Positions 16,360 to 25,536 of a stretch of 52,909 nucleotides of DNA are shown piece after piece (the stretch's first letter is position 1; each line of letters begins with the position of its first letter). The position numbers and the translations under genes were made by a program. The stretch spans positions 1-52,909 of the forward strand of contig JAAUUT010000024.1 of NCBI GenBank assembly GCA_012031035.1, given 5' to 3'. The notes below the pieces were generated by a model that was not told the origin of the DNA, made no database searches, and was given only the letters and a program-made list of their open reading frames with translations. This stretch comes from Candidatus Altimarinota bacterium (GTDB taxonomy: Bacteria > Cyanobacteriota > Cyanobacteriia > Cyanobacteriales > Microcystaceae).

Positions 16360-18777
16360 CTATTTACAGCCTCCTTGAGTCAAGAGAGGAGCGCGAGGAA
16401 CTGTCGCGATGGGTTCGGCCGTGAGGACGACTTTGCCTTGAGAATTGACGACCCATCCTTGAGCTTCTACTATTGATTCTTGTCGGCTAACAGTTGGCTG
16501 CGAACTTACTGGCTGCTGGTCAGATGCTGCTACACGCCAATCTTCCCAAGTTTCATTAGAACTCAAAGCTTCGTTGGGAGAGTTAGGCAAACCACCGCGA
16601 CCCGTTACAGTAAATTGACTTCCCTGTCCTGCTTGACAGAGGTTTTGCTCGATTAATCTAGAAACATCAACGAGATTGGCAGGCAATTCCTCTCGCGTCG
16701 GATCGAACTCAGGGGTATTGATTTCGATAACGCCATCTGTGCCAAACTCAGAACTAGCAGTAATATCATTAAATTGAGTTGGTCTTAGTCGCGATTCAAT
16801 GCCAAAGATTCTTTGAGCAGTGATGTTAATATTGCCTCCGTTACCTCTAAAAGCATTAGCGATAATATCGCTGCCATTAAATCCTTTTGAGGGTAAAGCA
16901 ATCAGATATTTGGTATCAATGTTGATATTGCCGCCATTGGCGTTACCAAAAGCCTCAGCAGAGATTTGACTTTCGTTTTCTAAACGCAGTAAATTTAAGC
17001 CTTGCAGATTGATATTTGCTCCCTCTCGATTTCCTCGACTTAGACCAGTCTCAGCAGTTAGACGACCTCGATTGAGAGCGACTGTATTCGCGGTGATATT
17101 CAGATCGCCAGCTTGTGCTTCTGGACTGCTAACGCTTACTGCTGCGCCATCTCTGATTATTAAGCGATTAGTTGCGATCGTTAAATCTCCTGCCTTGCCA
17201 GTTCCTTGACTTTCTGCTAGCAACGTACTCGGAACTTCTTCACCTTTATTATCTCGACCAGTCCCAGTTACTTCTACCAAGTCAGACGCATTAATGTTTA
17301 ACTCTCCTCCTTGACCTTGACTGATACCGATTCTACTTGGATTGCTAGTATTCTCAATCGCACCTACGGATATCTTCGCTCCATCTCTGACTATTAACTG
17401 TCTCGTATTAATTTCCAAATTACCTGCATTTCCAGTCGCATTACCGCCCTCGCTTTGAGCTAGCAAACTGCTTATAACTGAGCCATCTTCGGCACTACCA
17501 ATAACCTCTACCTTCTCACGAGCATTTATAAATAAATTTCCTCCTTGACCTTTACTAAAAGTAGAAACGGCTACTTGCGCTCCATCTCGAACGGTTAAAT
17601 ATTTAGTATTAATAGTTATGTTTCCAGCTTGTCCGGAGCCATCCCGCGCTTGAGCAAATAAACCGCTAGGATTCCGACTGTTTGGAAAAGTTCCGCTAAA
17701 CTCTACAGCATTAGCATTGACTGTCAAATTTCCTGCCCGACCAGATCCAAAAGTACCAACTTCGATTTGCGAGCCATCCCGAAGTAAAAGCCTTTCTGCT
17801 TCAATATCGATGCTCCCTCCATCAAGAGTTCCATCATTGAGTAAAGAAATTCTTGAATCTTTTTCTAACTCTACGAGTCGTCCTTGGACGTTAATATCTC
17901 CGCTAATAGATCCTTCAGAACCGCTAGCATTCACATTCGCTTCAGACAGTCGAATGTTTTGGAAGTTTGTTGCCTTCTCATATCCTAACGACCAACCTTC
18001 AGGAACGGGAATTAAACTTACAAAACTAGAACCAGCAACGCTCCCTAACTCAATTCGTCCTCCGACTGCTGTAAGTTGTCCCCTTTCTATCGAGAGATCG
18101 CCTCCCAACAAAACTAACGTTTTACCAAAATTTACCTGAAGACCTACTTGTGCGGGAAAGGGAAAAGGAACCCCTGGAACAAACCTCAAAGTAGTCGCTT
18201 GTGATTGATTTTGAATTGCTCCAGGCGTTGCTCCAAATTGCAAGCCTTTGGGAACACTGATAGTCAATAGCGGCGATGTTTGAGGGTTAGTCGCGCTAAA
18301 TCGAGTGCCATCATTAAAGACCAGACTATTAGCAGTGCTTGCTAAGAAGGAGCCACCAATCTTTAACTGGGCATGAGAACCAAAAATAATTCCATTAGGA
18401 TTGAGTAGAAATAGGTTAGCAGTACCATTGGTCTGAATTATGCCATCAATGTTTGAGACTGATGAACCTGTTACTCGGCTGATAATGTTTTCGACTTGCG
18501 AGGAATTATTAAAAAAAGCGACACCATTAGTAGGGACAGAGAATTCCCTGAAGCTGTGGAATAAGTTAGTCCCTCTAATAGTTCCACCTTCAATGGTACA
18601 AATATTACATCCTGGCTCAACACTAGAATTGACAGGCAGCGTATTATCTGGAACGATTTGAGATCGCGCTGAGCTTGTTGTTATTAGCCAAGATACAACA
18701 AGCAAAACCGTTCTCCGCAGAGATTTCGATACAGATAAACTAGAGAATCGCTGAAAATTTGGTTTGTTGCTCCACAC
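16360..18777 (-). CDS. Filamentous hemagglutinin N-terminal (TPS) domain exoprotein
   Basis: The 805-residue secreted protein has an N-terminal signal peptide (LRRTVLLVVSWLITTSSARS), then the two-partner secretion domain. That domain shows ANLFLLNPNGIIFG, with the conserved NPNGI, and FLASTANSLVF. The rest is a right-handed beta-helix-like array of about 30-residue repeats such as AGNITINTKYLTVRDGAQV and AGDLTIATNRLIIRDGA. The C-terminus has an isolated Cys (GGCK). The start is GTG at 18777, with AGGAG upstream. No TpsB/ShlB transporter lies in the window, so the outer-membrane partner must be elsewhere. It is followed by the CHAT/TPR gene, suggesting that the peptidase or its scaffold acts on the same surface system. 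Confidence 0.9.
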   Translation of the reverse strand: MWSNKPNFQRFSSLSVSKSLRRTVLLVVSWLITTSSARSQIVPDNTLPVNSSVEPGCNICTIEGGTIRGTNLFHSFREFSVPTNGVAFFNNSSQVENIISRVTGSSVSNIDGIIQTNGTANLFLLNPNGIIFGSHAQLKIGGSFLASTANSLVFNDGTRFSATNPQTSPLLTISVPKGLQFGATPGAIQNQSQATTLRFVPGVPFPFPAQVGLQVNFGKTLVLLGGDLSIERGQLTAVGGRIELGSVAGSSFVSLIPVPEGWSLGYEKATNFQNIRLSEANVNASGSEGSISGDINVQGRLVELEKDSRISLLNDGTLDGGSIDIEAERLLLRDGSQIEVGTFGSGRAGNLTVNANAVEFSGTFPNSRNPSGLFAQARDGSGQAGNITINTKYLTVRDGAQVAVSTFSKGQGGNLFINAREKVEVIGSAEDGSVISSLLAQSEGGNATGNAGNLEINTRQLIVRDGAKISVGAIENTSNPSRIGISQGQGGELNINASDLVEVTGTGRDNKGEEVPSTLLAESQGTGKAGDLTIATNRLIIRDGAAVSVSSPEAQAGDLNITANTVALNRGRLTAETGLSRGNREGANINLQGLNLLRLENESQISAEAFGNANGGNINIDTKYLIALPSKGFNGSDIIANAFRGNGGNINITAQRIFGIESRLRPTQFNDITASSEFGTDGVIEINTPEFDPTREELPANLVDVSRLIEQNLCQAGQGSQFTVTGRGGLPNSPNEALSSNETWEDWRVAASDQQPVSSQPTVSRQESIVEAQGWVVNSQGKVVLTAEPIATVPRAPLLTQGGCK

Positions 18778-18828
18778 TTCACTTTTCTCCTAAACTTTGA
18801 CAGTAAGAGTTATTAATAACCTAAGTTG

Positions 18829-19653
18829 CTAGTTAAGACATGGGGGATAATTGCGGCATTCTCTAGAACTGCAACACTGCGCTGGAGAGGATTTGTACCA
18901 GGCTGGACAATATGAGGGATAACTAGCTTTTATCTGCTGTGGACTCTGAGGAAATAGAGCTAATGAAACGGCTTTTGAAAAACGTTCTTCAGACAATGAT
19001 GCTGCTTTTTTTGCGATGGAAAAGTAGCGACCTAATATAATGTTTGAGGCAGCAATTGTATTGGCAAGCTCTAGTACATATTCGAGAACTTCATGATAAG
19101 AAGAAGCCTCAGCTAACGATTCGATTGCCCCTCCCTGTTCGAGATAGTAGAGCGTGAAACGTAAGATTTCTGCTTCATTATCTCGCTCGATAAGCGATCG
19201 CGCAATATCGATTACCTCATTTCTACAGTTTAATAACTCTTGAAATCTATCCCCAACGGTAGCTTGAAATTCACCGGGCAATTCTGCTTGGTTGATTTTC
19301 TCAATACCTGTTTGTATATATTTAGCAACTTCTTCATCATTATTAAGTTTATAATTTTCTAGAGAGTAATCTTTTACTTCTACCGTAAATAAATAACCTA
19401 TTTCTTCTGACACTGGTGTTTCGTTAGTATAAACCACTCTAGAAGTATCGGTGGAGATTACTGTATCGCGCCAGATAATTCCGTTCGAGCTTGTTAGTTG
19501 TACGACATAGGAAGATGCTCTTTTTAAGGCTTTCCAGCTAAAAGTAAGACCTGTATTACCTGATGGCGTTATTTGCAAAAAGCGAAAGAGAAGTAGTTTA
19601 GAAATTGATGATGTAGATTGGTTAGGTGCATCTAATTGAGAAATACAATTCAT
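18829..19653 (-). CDS. Hypothetical protein with fibronectin-III-like N-terminal half
   Basis: The 274-residue protein is not one I recognise. Residues about 35-115 (LTFSWKALKRASSYVVQLTS, IIWRDTVIS, IGYLFTVEVKDYS) have the W...A..Y.V pattern of a fibronectin-III-like beta sandwich, as in the smaller protein at 19871-20308. A helical middle follows, rich in acidic residues, with LALFPQSPQQIKASYPSYCP near the end. The last 25 residues carry five cysteines (CPAW, QCCSS, RECRN, PPCLN), probably disulfide-linked or metal-binding. There is no signal peptide. It lies upstream of, and in line with, the hemagglutinin and CHAT genes, 51 bases from the first, so it may belong to their operon. Confidence 0.65.
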   Translation of the reverse strand: MNCISQLDAPNQSTSSISKLLLFRFLQITPSGNTGLTFSWKALKRASSYVVQLTSSNGIIWRDTVISTDTSRVVYTNETPVSEEIGYLFTVEVKDYSLENYKLNNDEEVAKYIQTGIEKINQAELPGEFQATVGDRFQELLNCRNEVIDIARSLIERDNEAEILRFTLYYLEQGGAIESLAEASSYHEVLEYVLELANTIAASNIILGRYFSIAKKAASLSEERFSKAVSLALFPQSPQQIKASYPSYCPAWYKSSPAQCCSSRECRNYPPCLN

Positions 19654-19807
19654 AACTCGATATCCTTAAAAATAAAATGAGTGGCTATAATTTGACAGGC
19701 GATCGCACCTTAAAGTATCTTTTATGCCAAATCTGCTCAATTTAATTGCACCTCCTTTTTCTATCTCAAAATGGATAGATTGAATTACTTTTCAGACTTA
19801 CGTCTAA

Positions 19808-19912
19808 TACTCGCTCAAACAGCTAAGGTTTTATGCAAAATAATAAAAATTAAATTTTTGTTTACAAAATTTACACAGTCTTGTCAAGGCGCGATCGCGT
19901 TTCTTTTTGCTT
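19808..19912. repeat. 105-base direct repeat, copy A
   Basis: The stretch from TACTCGCTCAAACAGCTAAG to GTTTCTTTTTGCTT is repeated at 20334-20439 with about ten differences over 105 bases. It includes TTTACAAAA-rich sequence and a HIP1 site. This copy lies 155 bases upstream of the 274-residue gene start and supplies the last 13 codons and stop of the 145-residue gene. Confidence 0.85.
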
Positions 19913-20308
19913 ACAGGATGTTTGGGCAATGGTTTTTGTGTTTTCATCTAAGTTTTCAAACTCCTGCAAAATTTTTACACTTTCTCGATCGAGTACGATA
20001 AACGCTCTGCGATCGCTTATTTCTGGAGAAGATATAGCCATATTGACTTTAATAATTACTTTGTAGAGCGATCCCAGTTGCAGGGGCGGAATGTCAGCAC
20101 GAGCTATTTCTAAACCCTTTACTTCCTGCTGCCAGTATTTTTTTGAATCCTTCATCATAATCACCAAGTAAGAAATTGCGTCTTCGACTGCATTCCAGCT
20201 TATTCTTGGCTTAGAATCGAGTAACGAGATTTTGCTATTGTTAATTGTGCAAAAAAGCTTCAGTTCGTTTTGAGCTAATGAAGATTGTAGTTCGAGATCG
20301 TTATTCAT
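19871..20308 (-). CDS. Small paralogue of the fibronectin-III-like hypothetical protein, possibly truncated
   Basis: This 145-residue protein matches the N-terminal half of the 274-residue protein next to it: RISWNAVEDAISYLVIMMKD, KYWQQEVKG and LYKVIIKV line up with SWKALKRASSYVVQLTS, IIWRDTVIS and YLFTVEVKD. The last 13 residues (KQKETRSRLDKTV) are encoded by repeat copy A. The original C-terminus was therefore probably lost when the repeat-bounded unit was duplicated. There is no signal peptide and no known motif. It is first in the minus-strand row leading to the hemagglutinin and CHAT genes. Function unknown. Confidence 0.6.
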   Translation of the reverse strand: MNNDLELQSSLAQNELKLFCTINNSKISLLDSKPRISWNAVEDAISYLVIMMKDSKKYWQQEVKGLEIARADIPPLQLGSLYKVIIKVNMAISSPEISDRRAFIVLDRESVKILQEFENLDENTKTIAQTSCKQKETRSRLDKTV

Positions 20309-20333
20309 AAGTTGTCTGTCTGTTTTCCTAGAT

Positions 20334-20439
20334 TACTCGCTCAAACAGCTAAGGTTTTATGCAAAATAACTAAAATTTAATTTTTGTTTACAAAGTCTAC
20401 ACAATCTTGTCGAGGCGCGATCGCGTTTCTATTTTGCTT
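20334..20439. repeat. 106-base direct repeat, copy B
   Basis: This is the partner of the repeat at 19808-19912, in the same orientation, 526 bases apart. It lies 26 bases upstream of the 145-residue gene start. On the minus strand both copies carry a TYGACA followed 17 bases later by TAAACA, a possible promoter. A shorter, weaker match to its TTTTATGCAAAA part appears near 21800-21845, upstream of the RTX gene. Confidence 0.85.
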
Positions 20440-20518
20440 GTCTGCCAACTCTCTCTAAAAAATTAAGGTAAGACGGGATGACAATCTCCGTCAGATACGA
20501 GTCTATGGGATGGGATAC

Positions 20519-21691
20519 CTAAGCAAAGACATTATTATTTAAGTCTTGGCGAATGTTGGTCAACGTATCCCCAACAAAATTTCCTTGAAGAATGGCAATA
20601 AGGTCATTTTGGAAAGATAGGGTTATACCCCTTGGAACACTGCTTCCGTTAGACACTCCCAACACGAGATCGCTAAAACTGATATCCGAAGATAGCTGGA
20701 TCGTATCTTGGCTGAAGTCGAGGTCAGTAATTAAAGCATAGTCAGCGTTTCCACCGCCAAAATAATAAAGTTCAGGACTTCCCCTGTTGACACCGAGTAC
20801 AGTGCCGTTGTCGCCGAGGAAAAATGTATCGCCTCCACTACCTCCAGTTAAGGTATCAATCTCAAAAGGCGCAAGGGGATTATCGGGAGTACCACCAAAT
20901 CCAAATGCTGGAATAAAGGGATCGACCCCAATTAGCACATCATTCCCATTACCACCTGTCAAGGAATCGCTAGCAACTCCACCTACGAGTACATCTACGT
21001 CGTCGCCACCAACGAGCGTATCTCTTCCAAGACTTCCAAAAAGGACATCTCGACCAATATCCCCATCAAGAAGGTCGTTTCCAGCTTCTCCATCGATATT
21101 TTCGTTCCCAGCGCGACCAAAAATTCGGTCATTGCCACTCCCAGCAAAAAAGCGGTCGTCTCCATTTCCACCATCGAGATTATCATTGCCAACCCCACCA
21201 TTGATAATGTCGGAGCCATCACCCCCGTTAATCCCGTCATTTCCAGCCTCGCCAAACAGTCGGTCGGCTCCTGCACCGCCTAGAAGACTATCGCTTCCAT
21301 CGCCTCCGAATATGACATCCGCTTCGCTACCGCCATCGATGGTATCATTTCCAGCATCGCCATTGAGTCGGTCGGCTCCTGCACCGCCGGAGATACTATC
21401 ATTTCCCGCTTCACCAAAAACTACATCCGCTCCATTACCGCCGGAGATGGTATCATTTCCTCCTACTCCAAAGATTTGAGAGTCACCAAAGATTACGTCA
21501 TCGCCGTCTTGTCCGTTAAGTCGATCGTTGTCACCGCCACCAATAATAATGTCAGCGCCAGCGCCACCGAAAATTTGGTCGTCACCAGCAAGACCAAATA
21601 TCCCGTCATCACCGCCCAGTCCATCAATTACATCAGGATCTAGAGTCCCAACAATAACATCATTCCCCACGTTGCCGATAAGATTAGCCAT
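20519..21691 (-). CDS. RTX-type calcium-binding protein
   Basis: The 390-residue protein has about 25 glycine/aspartate-rich nonapeptides of the GGxGxDxLx type over residues about 8-255, for example GGAGADIIIGG and GGNGADVVFGE. These bind calcium as a beta-roll in secreted hemolysin-like proteins. The C-terminal about 135 residues (TLTGGSGGDTFFLGDNG, YALITDLDFSQDTIQLSSD, LAILQGNFVGDTLTNI-like) form the usual closing segment of cyanobacterial RTX proteins and carry the presumed type I secretion signal. There is no N-terminal signal peptide, as expected. No type I exporter lies in the window. Likely role: extracellular or S-layer-type surface component. Confidence 0.92.
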   Translation of the reverse strand: MANLIGNVGNDVIVGTLDPDVIDGLGGDDGIFGLAGDDQIFGGAGADIIIGGGDNDRLNGQDGDDVIFGDSQIFGVGGNDTISGGNGADVVFGEAGNDSISGGAGADRLNGDAGNDTIDGGSEADVIFGGDGSDSLLGGAGADRLFGEAGNDGINGGDGSDIINGGVGNDNLDGGNGDDRFFAGSGNDRIFGRAGNENIDGEAGNDLLDGDIGRDVLFGSLGRDTLVGGDDVDVLVGGVASDSLTGGNGNDVLIGVDPFIPAFGFGGTPDNPLAPFEIDTLTGGSGGDTFFLGDNGTVLGVNRGSPELYYFGGGNADYALITDLDFSQDTIQLSSDISFSDLVLGVSNGSSVPRGITLSFQNDLIAILQGNFVGDTLTNIRQDLNNNVFA

Positions 21692-22021
21692 TTGTATTTA
21701 CTCCTTGATTCTTGTTTTTGGCGATCGCAGCATGACGCTCTATATTAAATAAGCGTTTTATTTGCTGAGTGCTATTTTCTACTTGTGCTATCGCCTGGAA
21801 TTTTATGCAAAAACGACAAAAATTTATATTTACTTACAAAAATTTATCATCTCTTTCTAATCATGTTTTTAGCTTCTATATTGTTCTAAATACGGCAATC
21901 TAGTCTAGTTATCTTTACCAAGAGTCTCAAAAAACTAAAACAGATATTAACCTCACTGGTGTAACCTACTGCTTCTTGCAGGGCACGATATAATACTTTA
22001 CAATTCAAGCGAATATACTTC
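21692..22021. other. 330-base divergent intergenic region
   Basis: It separates the minus-strand RTX gene from plus-strand mazG. It is AT-rich and includes a weak match (21800-21845) to the 105-base repeat further left. I see no ORF, no RNA gene and no clear terminator; it must hold the two divergent promoters. Confidence 0.4.
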
Positions 22022-22881
22022 ATGTCTAGCTCCTCAGAAACGCCAACCCCAAATTATCAGCCAATCTTGAAGGCTTTACAAAATTTAATTGAAATTGTTG
22101 CCAAATTGCGATCGCCGATGGGGGCTGTCCTTGGGACTTAGCACAAACCCCGCAAACATTAATTCCTTATGTAATAGAAGAAGCCTATGAAGTGGTAGAC
22201 GCGATCGCGCTTGAAAATCCCCATGCGATCGTAGAAGAATTAGGAGACTTACTGCTACAAGTCGTCTTGCAAGCACAAATCGCCAGCGAATACGGTCAGT
22301 TTACCCTACAAGAAGTCGCCCAAGGCATCGCTCAAAAACTCGTCCGCCGACACCCTCACGTTTTTGGCGACGTAACCGAAGAAAATATTGAAGAAGTCAG
22401 CGACAATTGGGAAAAGATTAAAGCAGCAGAGAAGGGAGAATCTCCCGAACAATCGCAATTACTCAGTCGCCAACTCAGTCGCTACGCCCGCACTCTACCA
22501 CCTTTAATGGCGGGAATGAAAATTTCTCGTAAGGCTGCTGCTGCGGGATTTGAATGGGATAATGTAGAAGGCGTTTGGGGAAAATTTGAGGAAGAATTAG
22601 CAGAATTGAAAGAAGCATTGCAAACTGAAGACCGTTCGCATCAAGAAGCAGAATTGGGCGATGTACTTTTTACATTAATTAATATTGCGCGTTGGTATGG
22701 ATTAGATCCTTCCGAAGCTTTGCGGGGAACAAATCAACGCTTTATTCAACGCCTGACTAAAATGGAAACGTTTGCCGAACGACCTTTGAGCAACTATACC
22801 CTAGATGAATTAGAAAGTCTATGGCAAAAAGCAAAAATGCAATTAAATAATAATTTGCCTTCTAATTTTCATAATTCATAA
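22022..22881 (+). pseudogene. mazG: Nucleoside triphosphate pyrophosphohydrolase MazG, frameshifted
   Basis: MazG hydrolyses NTPs to NMP and pyrophosphate and cleans aberrant nucleotides. From ATG 22022 the frame gives NYQPILKALQNLIEIVAKLRSP and then shifts. The family sequence DGGCPWDLAQTPQTLIPYVIEEAYEVVDAI resumes in another frame and runs to 22881 (EELGDLLLQVVLQAQIA, RRHPHVFGDV, ELGDVLFTLINIARWYGLDP). One base is missing near 22115-22117, inside GATCGCCGATGGG. Corrected length is about 286 residues, normal for the family. The metal-binding EExxE/ExxD sets in both halves are intact. As read it is broken; it could equally be a read error. lepB follows in the same direction after 21 bases. 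Confidence 0.88.
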
Positions 22882-22896
22882 TTCATAATTCATAAT
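22869..22896. repeat. Short tandem AT-rich repeat (CATAATT units)
   Basis: Four tandem CATAATT-type units at the end of mazG and in the gap to lepB. They are the reverse complement of the ATGAATT units at 1931-1954 and 47468-47499. Confidence 0.6.
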
Positions 22897-22902
22897 TTTT
22901 CT

Positions 22903-23493
22903 ATGACAAGTGAAGAAAAGGAACTAATTAAAAATAAACAATCTTTATCGGAACCTAAGAAATCTAAGTTTTTGCGATCGCTTTGGGAAAACTTTCAAAT
23001 AATATTGATTGCTCTTGTCATCGCATTTGTTATTCGCACATTTATTGCAGAACCGCGATATATCCCTTCTGATTCTATGTTGCCGACGCTAGAAGAAGGC
23101 GATCGCTTAGTCGTTGAAAAAATCTCTTATCATTTACACGAACCGCATCGGGGTGACATTATCGTATTTGAACCGCCCCCGCAATTACAAGAGTTAGGTT
23201 ATGAAAAAGACCAAGCCTTTATTAAACGAGTTATCGGCGAAGCCGGCGATACAATTTTAGTCAATAAGGGAACCGTTTATATTAATAACGAGCCTTTAAA
23301 AGAAAATTATATTTTTGCTCCTCCCAACTATAACTTATCTCCCCTACAAGTACCGACAGGTTATTTATTTGTCATGGGAGACAATCGCAATAATAGTAAT
23401 GATTCGCATATTTGGGGATTTTTACCGCAAGAAAACGCGATCGGTCGTGCGATTCTTCGTTTTTATCCCTTCAATAAAATAGGTAGAGTTTAA
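22903..23493 (+). CDS. lepB: Signal peptidase I
   Basis: The 196-residue membrane protease removes signal peptides from exported proteins. After a basic N-terminus there is one membrane segment (IILIALVIAFVIRTF, about residues 33-47). The catalytic serine is Ser58 in RYIPSDSML and the general base Lys108 in AFIKRVIGEAGD; the third signature MGDNRNNSNDS is near 158-168. Length and motifs match the cyanobacterial LepB with one transmembrane helix. It follows mazG by 21 bases of repeat. Confidence 0.95.
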   Translation: MTSEEKELIKNKQSLSEPKKSKFLRSLWENFQIILIALVIAFVIRTFIAEPRYIPSDSMLPTLEEGDRLVVEKISYHLHEPHRGDIIVFEPPPQLQELGYEKDQAFIKRVIGEAGDTILVNKGTVYINNEPLKENYIFAPPNYNLSPLQVPTGYLFVMGDNRNNSNDSHIWGFLPQENAIGRAILRFYPFNKIGRV

Positions 23494-23619
23494 TACTTGA
23501 GCGTTTTTTGTATGCCTCATTTCTGTCCGTCGCTAGAGGCGATCGCTCGTAGGAAAAGCTAAATTTAATCTTGTCAAAATGCCTCGATCGCATAAATACT
23601 GTTAGATTGGTTCTGATGT

Positions 23620-23646
23620 GGCGGTCACTTAACGCTAAGTACCGCC
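23620..23646. promoter_or_regulatory. Bulged hairpin between lepB and ndhD
   Basis: GGCGGT pairs with ACCGCC and the inner ACTTA with TAAGT, around a loop ACGC, with one bulged C. The stem is about 11 pairs and GC-rich outside. There is no T run, so it is not a classic terminator; it lies 127 bases after lepB and 86 bases before ndhD. It could be part of an ndhD leader or an mRNA-processing site. Confidence 0.4.
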
Positions 23647-23731
23647 TGCGATCGCGTCTAAAAGGTTATGGACAAACAAAACTGTCTAATTCTTAAGACC
23701 GAGCTATCGATCGACATTATAGTAAGCTGCG

Positions 23732-25351
23732 ATGAATATTACTAACTTTCCTTGGTTAACCACCATCATTTTATTTCCCATCGTCGCTGCACTTCTGATT
23801 CCTTTGTTTCCAGATGAGGGGGACAAAGAAAAACAGGAAAAAACGGCGAAAAAGATTAGATGGTATGCTCTTACAGTCGGGCTAATTGACTTTGCCCTAC
23901 TCGTTTATGCCTTTTATGCAGGATATGACCTCAGCACCCCTGGACTGCAATTATTTGAAAGTTATACTTGGCTTCCTCAAATTGACTTGAGATGGTCGGT
24001 AGGGGCAGATGGTTTGGCAATGCCCTTAATCCTGCTGACAGGATTTATCACCACGCTAGCTATTATGGCAGCTTGGCCAGTAACATTTAAACCCAAACTA
24101 TTTTATTTCTTGATGCTGGCGATGTACGGAGGACAAATTGCCGTTTTTGCCGTTCAAGATATGTTGCTCTTTTTCCTTGTTTGGGAATTAGAATTAGTTC
24201 CAGTTTACTTAATTCTGGCAATTTGGGGCGGAAAGCGCCGTCAGTATGCAGCCACTAAGTTTATTCTTTATACCGCAGGCGGTTCTTTGTTTATCTTAGT
24301 TGCCGCTTTGACGATGGCGTTTTATGGCGATACCGTTACTTTTGATATGAGTGCGATCGCTGCTAAGGATTTTCCGCTCAATTTGCAACTATTACTCTAT
24401 GCTGGCTTTTTAATTGCCTATGGAGTCAAACTGCCCATCTTTCCCCTACATACTTGGCTTCCAGACGCGCACGGGGAAGCTACAGCACCCGCACATATGT
24501 TACTAGCCGGAATACTCCTAAAAATGGGTGGATATGCGCTCTTACGAATGAATGCGGGAATGCTGCCCGATGCTCACGCAATTTTTGCGCCAATATTAGT
24601 CATTTTAGGCGTTGTTAACATTATCTACGCTGCCCTTACCTCATTTGCTCAACGCAACCTGAAGCGAAAAATCGCCTACTCATCAATTTCCCATATGGGA
24701 TTCGTCTTAATCGGACTCTCTTCCTATACAGAATTGGGCGTTAGCGGTGCTATGCTGCAAATGATTTCTCACGGACTAATCGGAGCTAGTCTATTCTTTA
24801 TGGTAGGGGCTACCTACGATCGCACCCATACTTTAATGCTCGACGAAATGGGCGGCGTAGGACAAAAGATGAAGAAAGTTTTTGCTATGTGGACGACTTG
24901 TTCTATGGCATCGTTAGCATTACCAGGAATGAGCGGTTTTGTAGCCGAACTGATGATTTTCATCGGTTTTGCGACTAGTGATGCCTATAATTCTACCTTC
25001 AAAGTGATTATTGTCGTCCTCATGGCAGTTGGTGTGATTCTCACCCCAATTTACTTACTCTCAATGCTGCGGGAAATGCTTTATGGGCCTGAAAATAAAG
25101 AACTCGTTTCGCATCAAGCACTCATCGATGCCGAACCTCGCGAAGTATTTATTATTGCTTGTTTGATGGTTCCCATTATTGGCATTGGTGTTTATCCGAA
25201 AATTGTTACTCAAATCTACGATTCAACGACCAATCAATTGACGGCGCATCTAAGACAGTCAGTTCCGTCATTGGTAGAAAAAGTCGCTGTAGTTCCTAGC
25301 GAATCAATGGGATGGCGATCGCCCTTAATTCCCAATCGCGATCGACCCTAA
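23732..25351 (+). CDS. ndhD: NAD(P)H-quinone oxidoreductase subunit 4 (NdhD/NuoM)
   Basis: This proton-pumping membrane subunit of the cyanobacterial NDH-1 complex works in respiration, cyclic electron flow or CO2 uptake. It has 539 residues and about 14 hydrophobic helices. The family core is visible in [20 protein letters not shown] (functional Glu), [36 protein letters not shown] and [14 protein letters not shown]. Length and sequence fit the NdhD1/D2 respiratory type better than the CO2-uptake D3/D4 type, but I cannot separate these firmly. No NdhF is adjacent, unlike the D3/D4 operons. A strong terminator follows. Confidence 0.93.
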   Translation: MNITNFPWLTTIILFPIVAALLIPLFPDEGDKEKQEKTAKKIRWYALTVGLIDFALLVYAFYAGYDLSTPGLQLFESYTWLPQIDLRWSVGADGLAMPLILLTGFITTLAIMAAWPVTFKPKLFYFLMLAMYGGQIAVFAVQDMLLFFLVWELELVPVYLILAIWGGKRRQYAATKFILYTAGGSLFILVAALTMAFYGDTVTFDMSAIAAKDFPLNLQLLLYAGFLIAYGVKLPIFPLHTWLPDAHGEATAPAHMLLAGILLKMGGYALLRMNAGMLPDAHAIFAPILVILGVVNIIYAALTSFAQRNLKRKIAYSSISHMGFVLIGLSSYTELGVSGAMLQMISHGLIGASLFFMVGATYDRTHTLMLDEMGGVGQKMKKVFAMWTTCSMASLALPGMSGFVAELMIFIGFATSDAYNSTFKVIIVVLMAVGVILTPIYLLSMLREMLYGPENKELVSHQALIDAEPREVFIIACLMVPIIGIGVYPKIVTQIYDSTTNQLTAHLRQSVPSLVEKVAVVPSESMGWRSPLIPNRDRP

Positions 25352-25386
25352 ACCCTAACGCTAAAAGCTTTTGGAAGCAAATATAA

Positions 25387-25412
25387 AGCCCGCTCATGCG
25401 GGCTGCTTTTTT
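25387..25412 (+). terminator. Rho-independent terminator after ndhD
   Basis: AGCCCGC at 25387-25393 pairs with GCGGGCT at 25398-25404 around loop TCAT, followed by GC and TTTTTT at 25407-25412. This is a textbook intrinsic terminator 36 bases after the ndhD stop. Confidence 0.9.
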
Positions 25413-25536
25413 AATGGGTGAGGTACGGTTTTCACTACTTTTTTCTTTTTAGCAAGCTATTGAAATAATTATTTATTTTTTGTTACATTTATTTACATAA
25501 AGATTAAAACTAAATTTTAAAAAACATTTTTAATAA

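Noticed and set aside
17717..18139. 140-codon plus-strand frame
   Set aside because: Antisense of the hemagglutinin-type repeats.
20787..21479. 230-codon plus-strand frame, Pro/Ser-rich
   Set aside because: It is the antisense reading of the RTX repeats; periodic Gly/Asp codons on the minus strand give periodic Pro/Ser on the plus strand.
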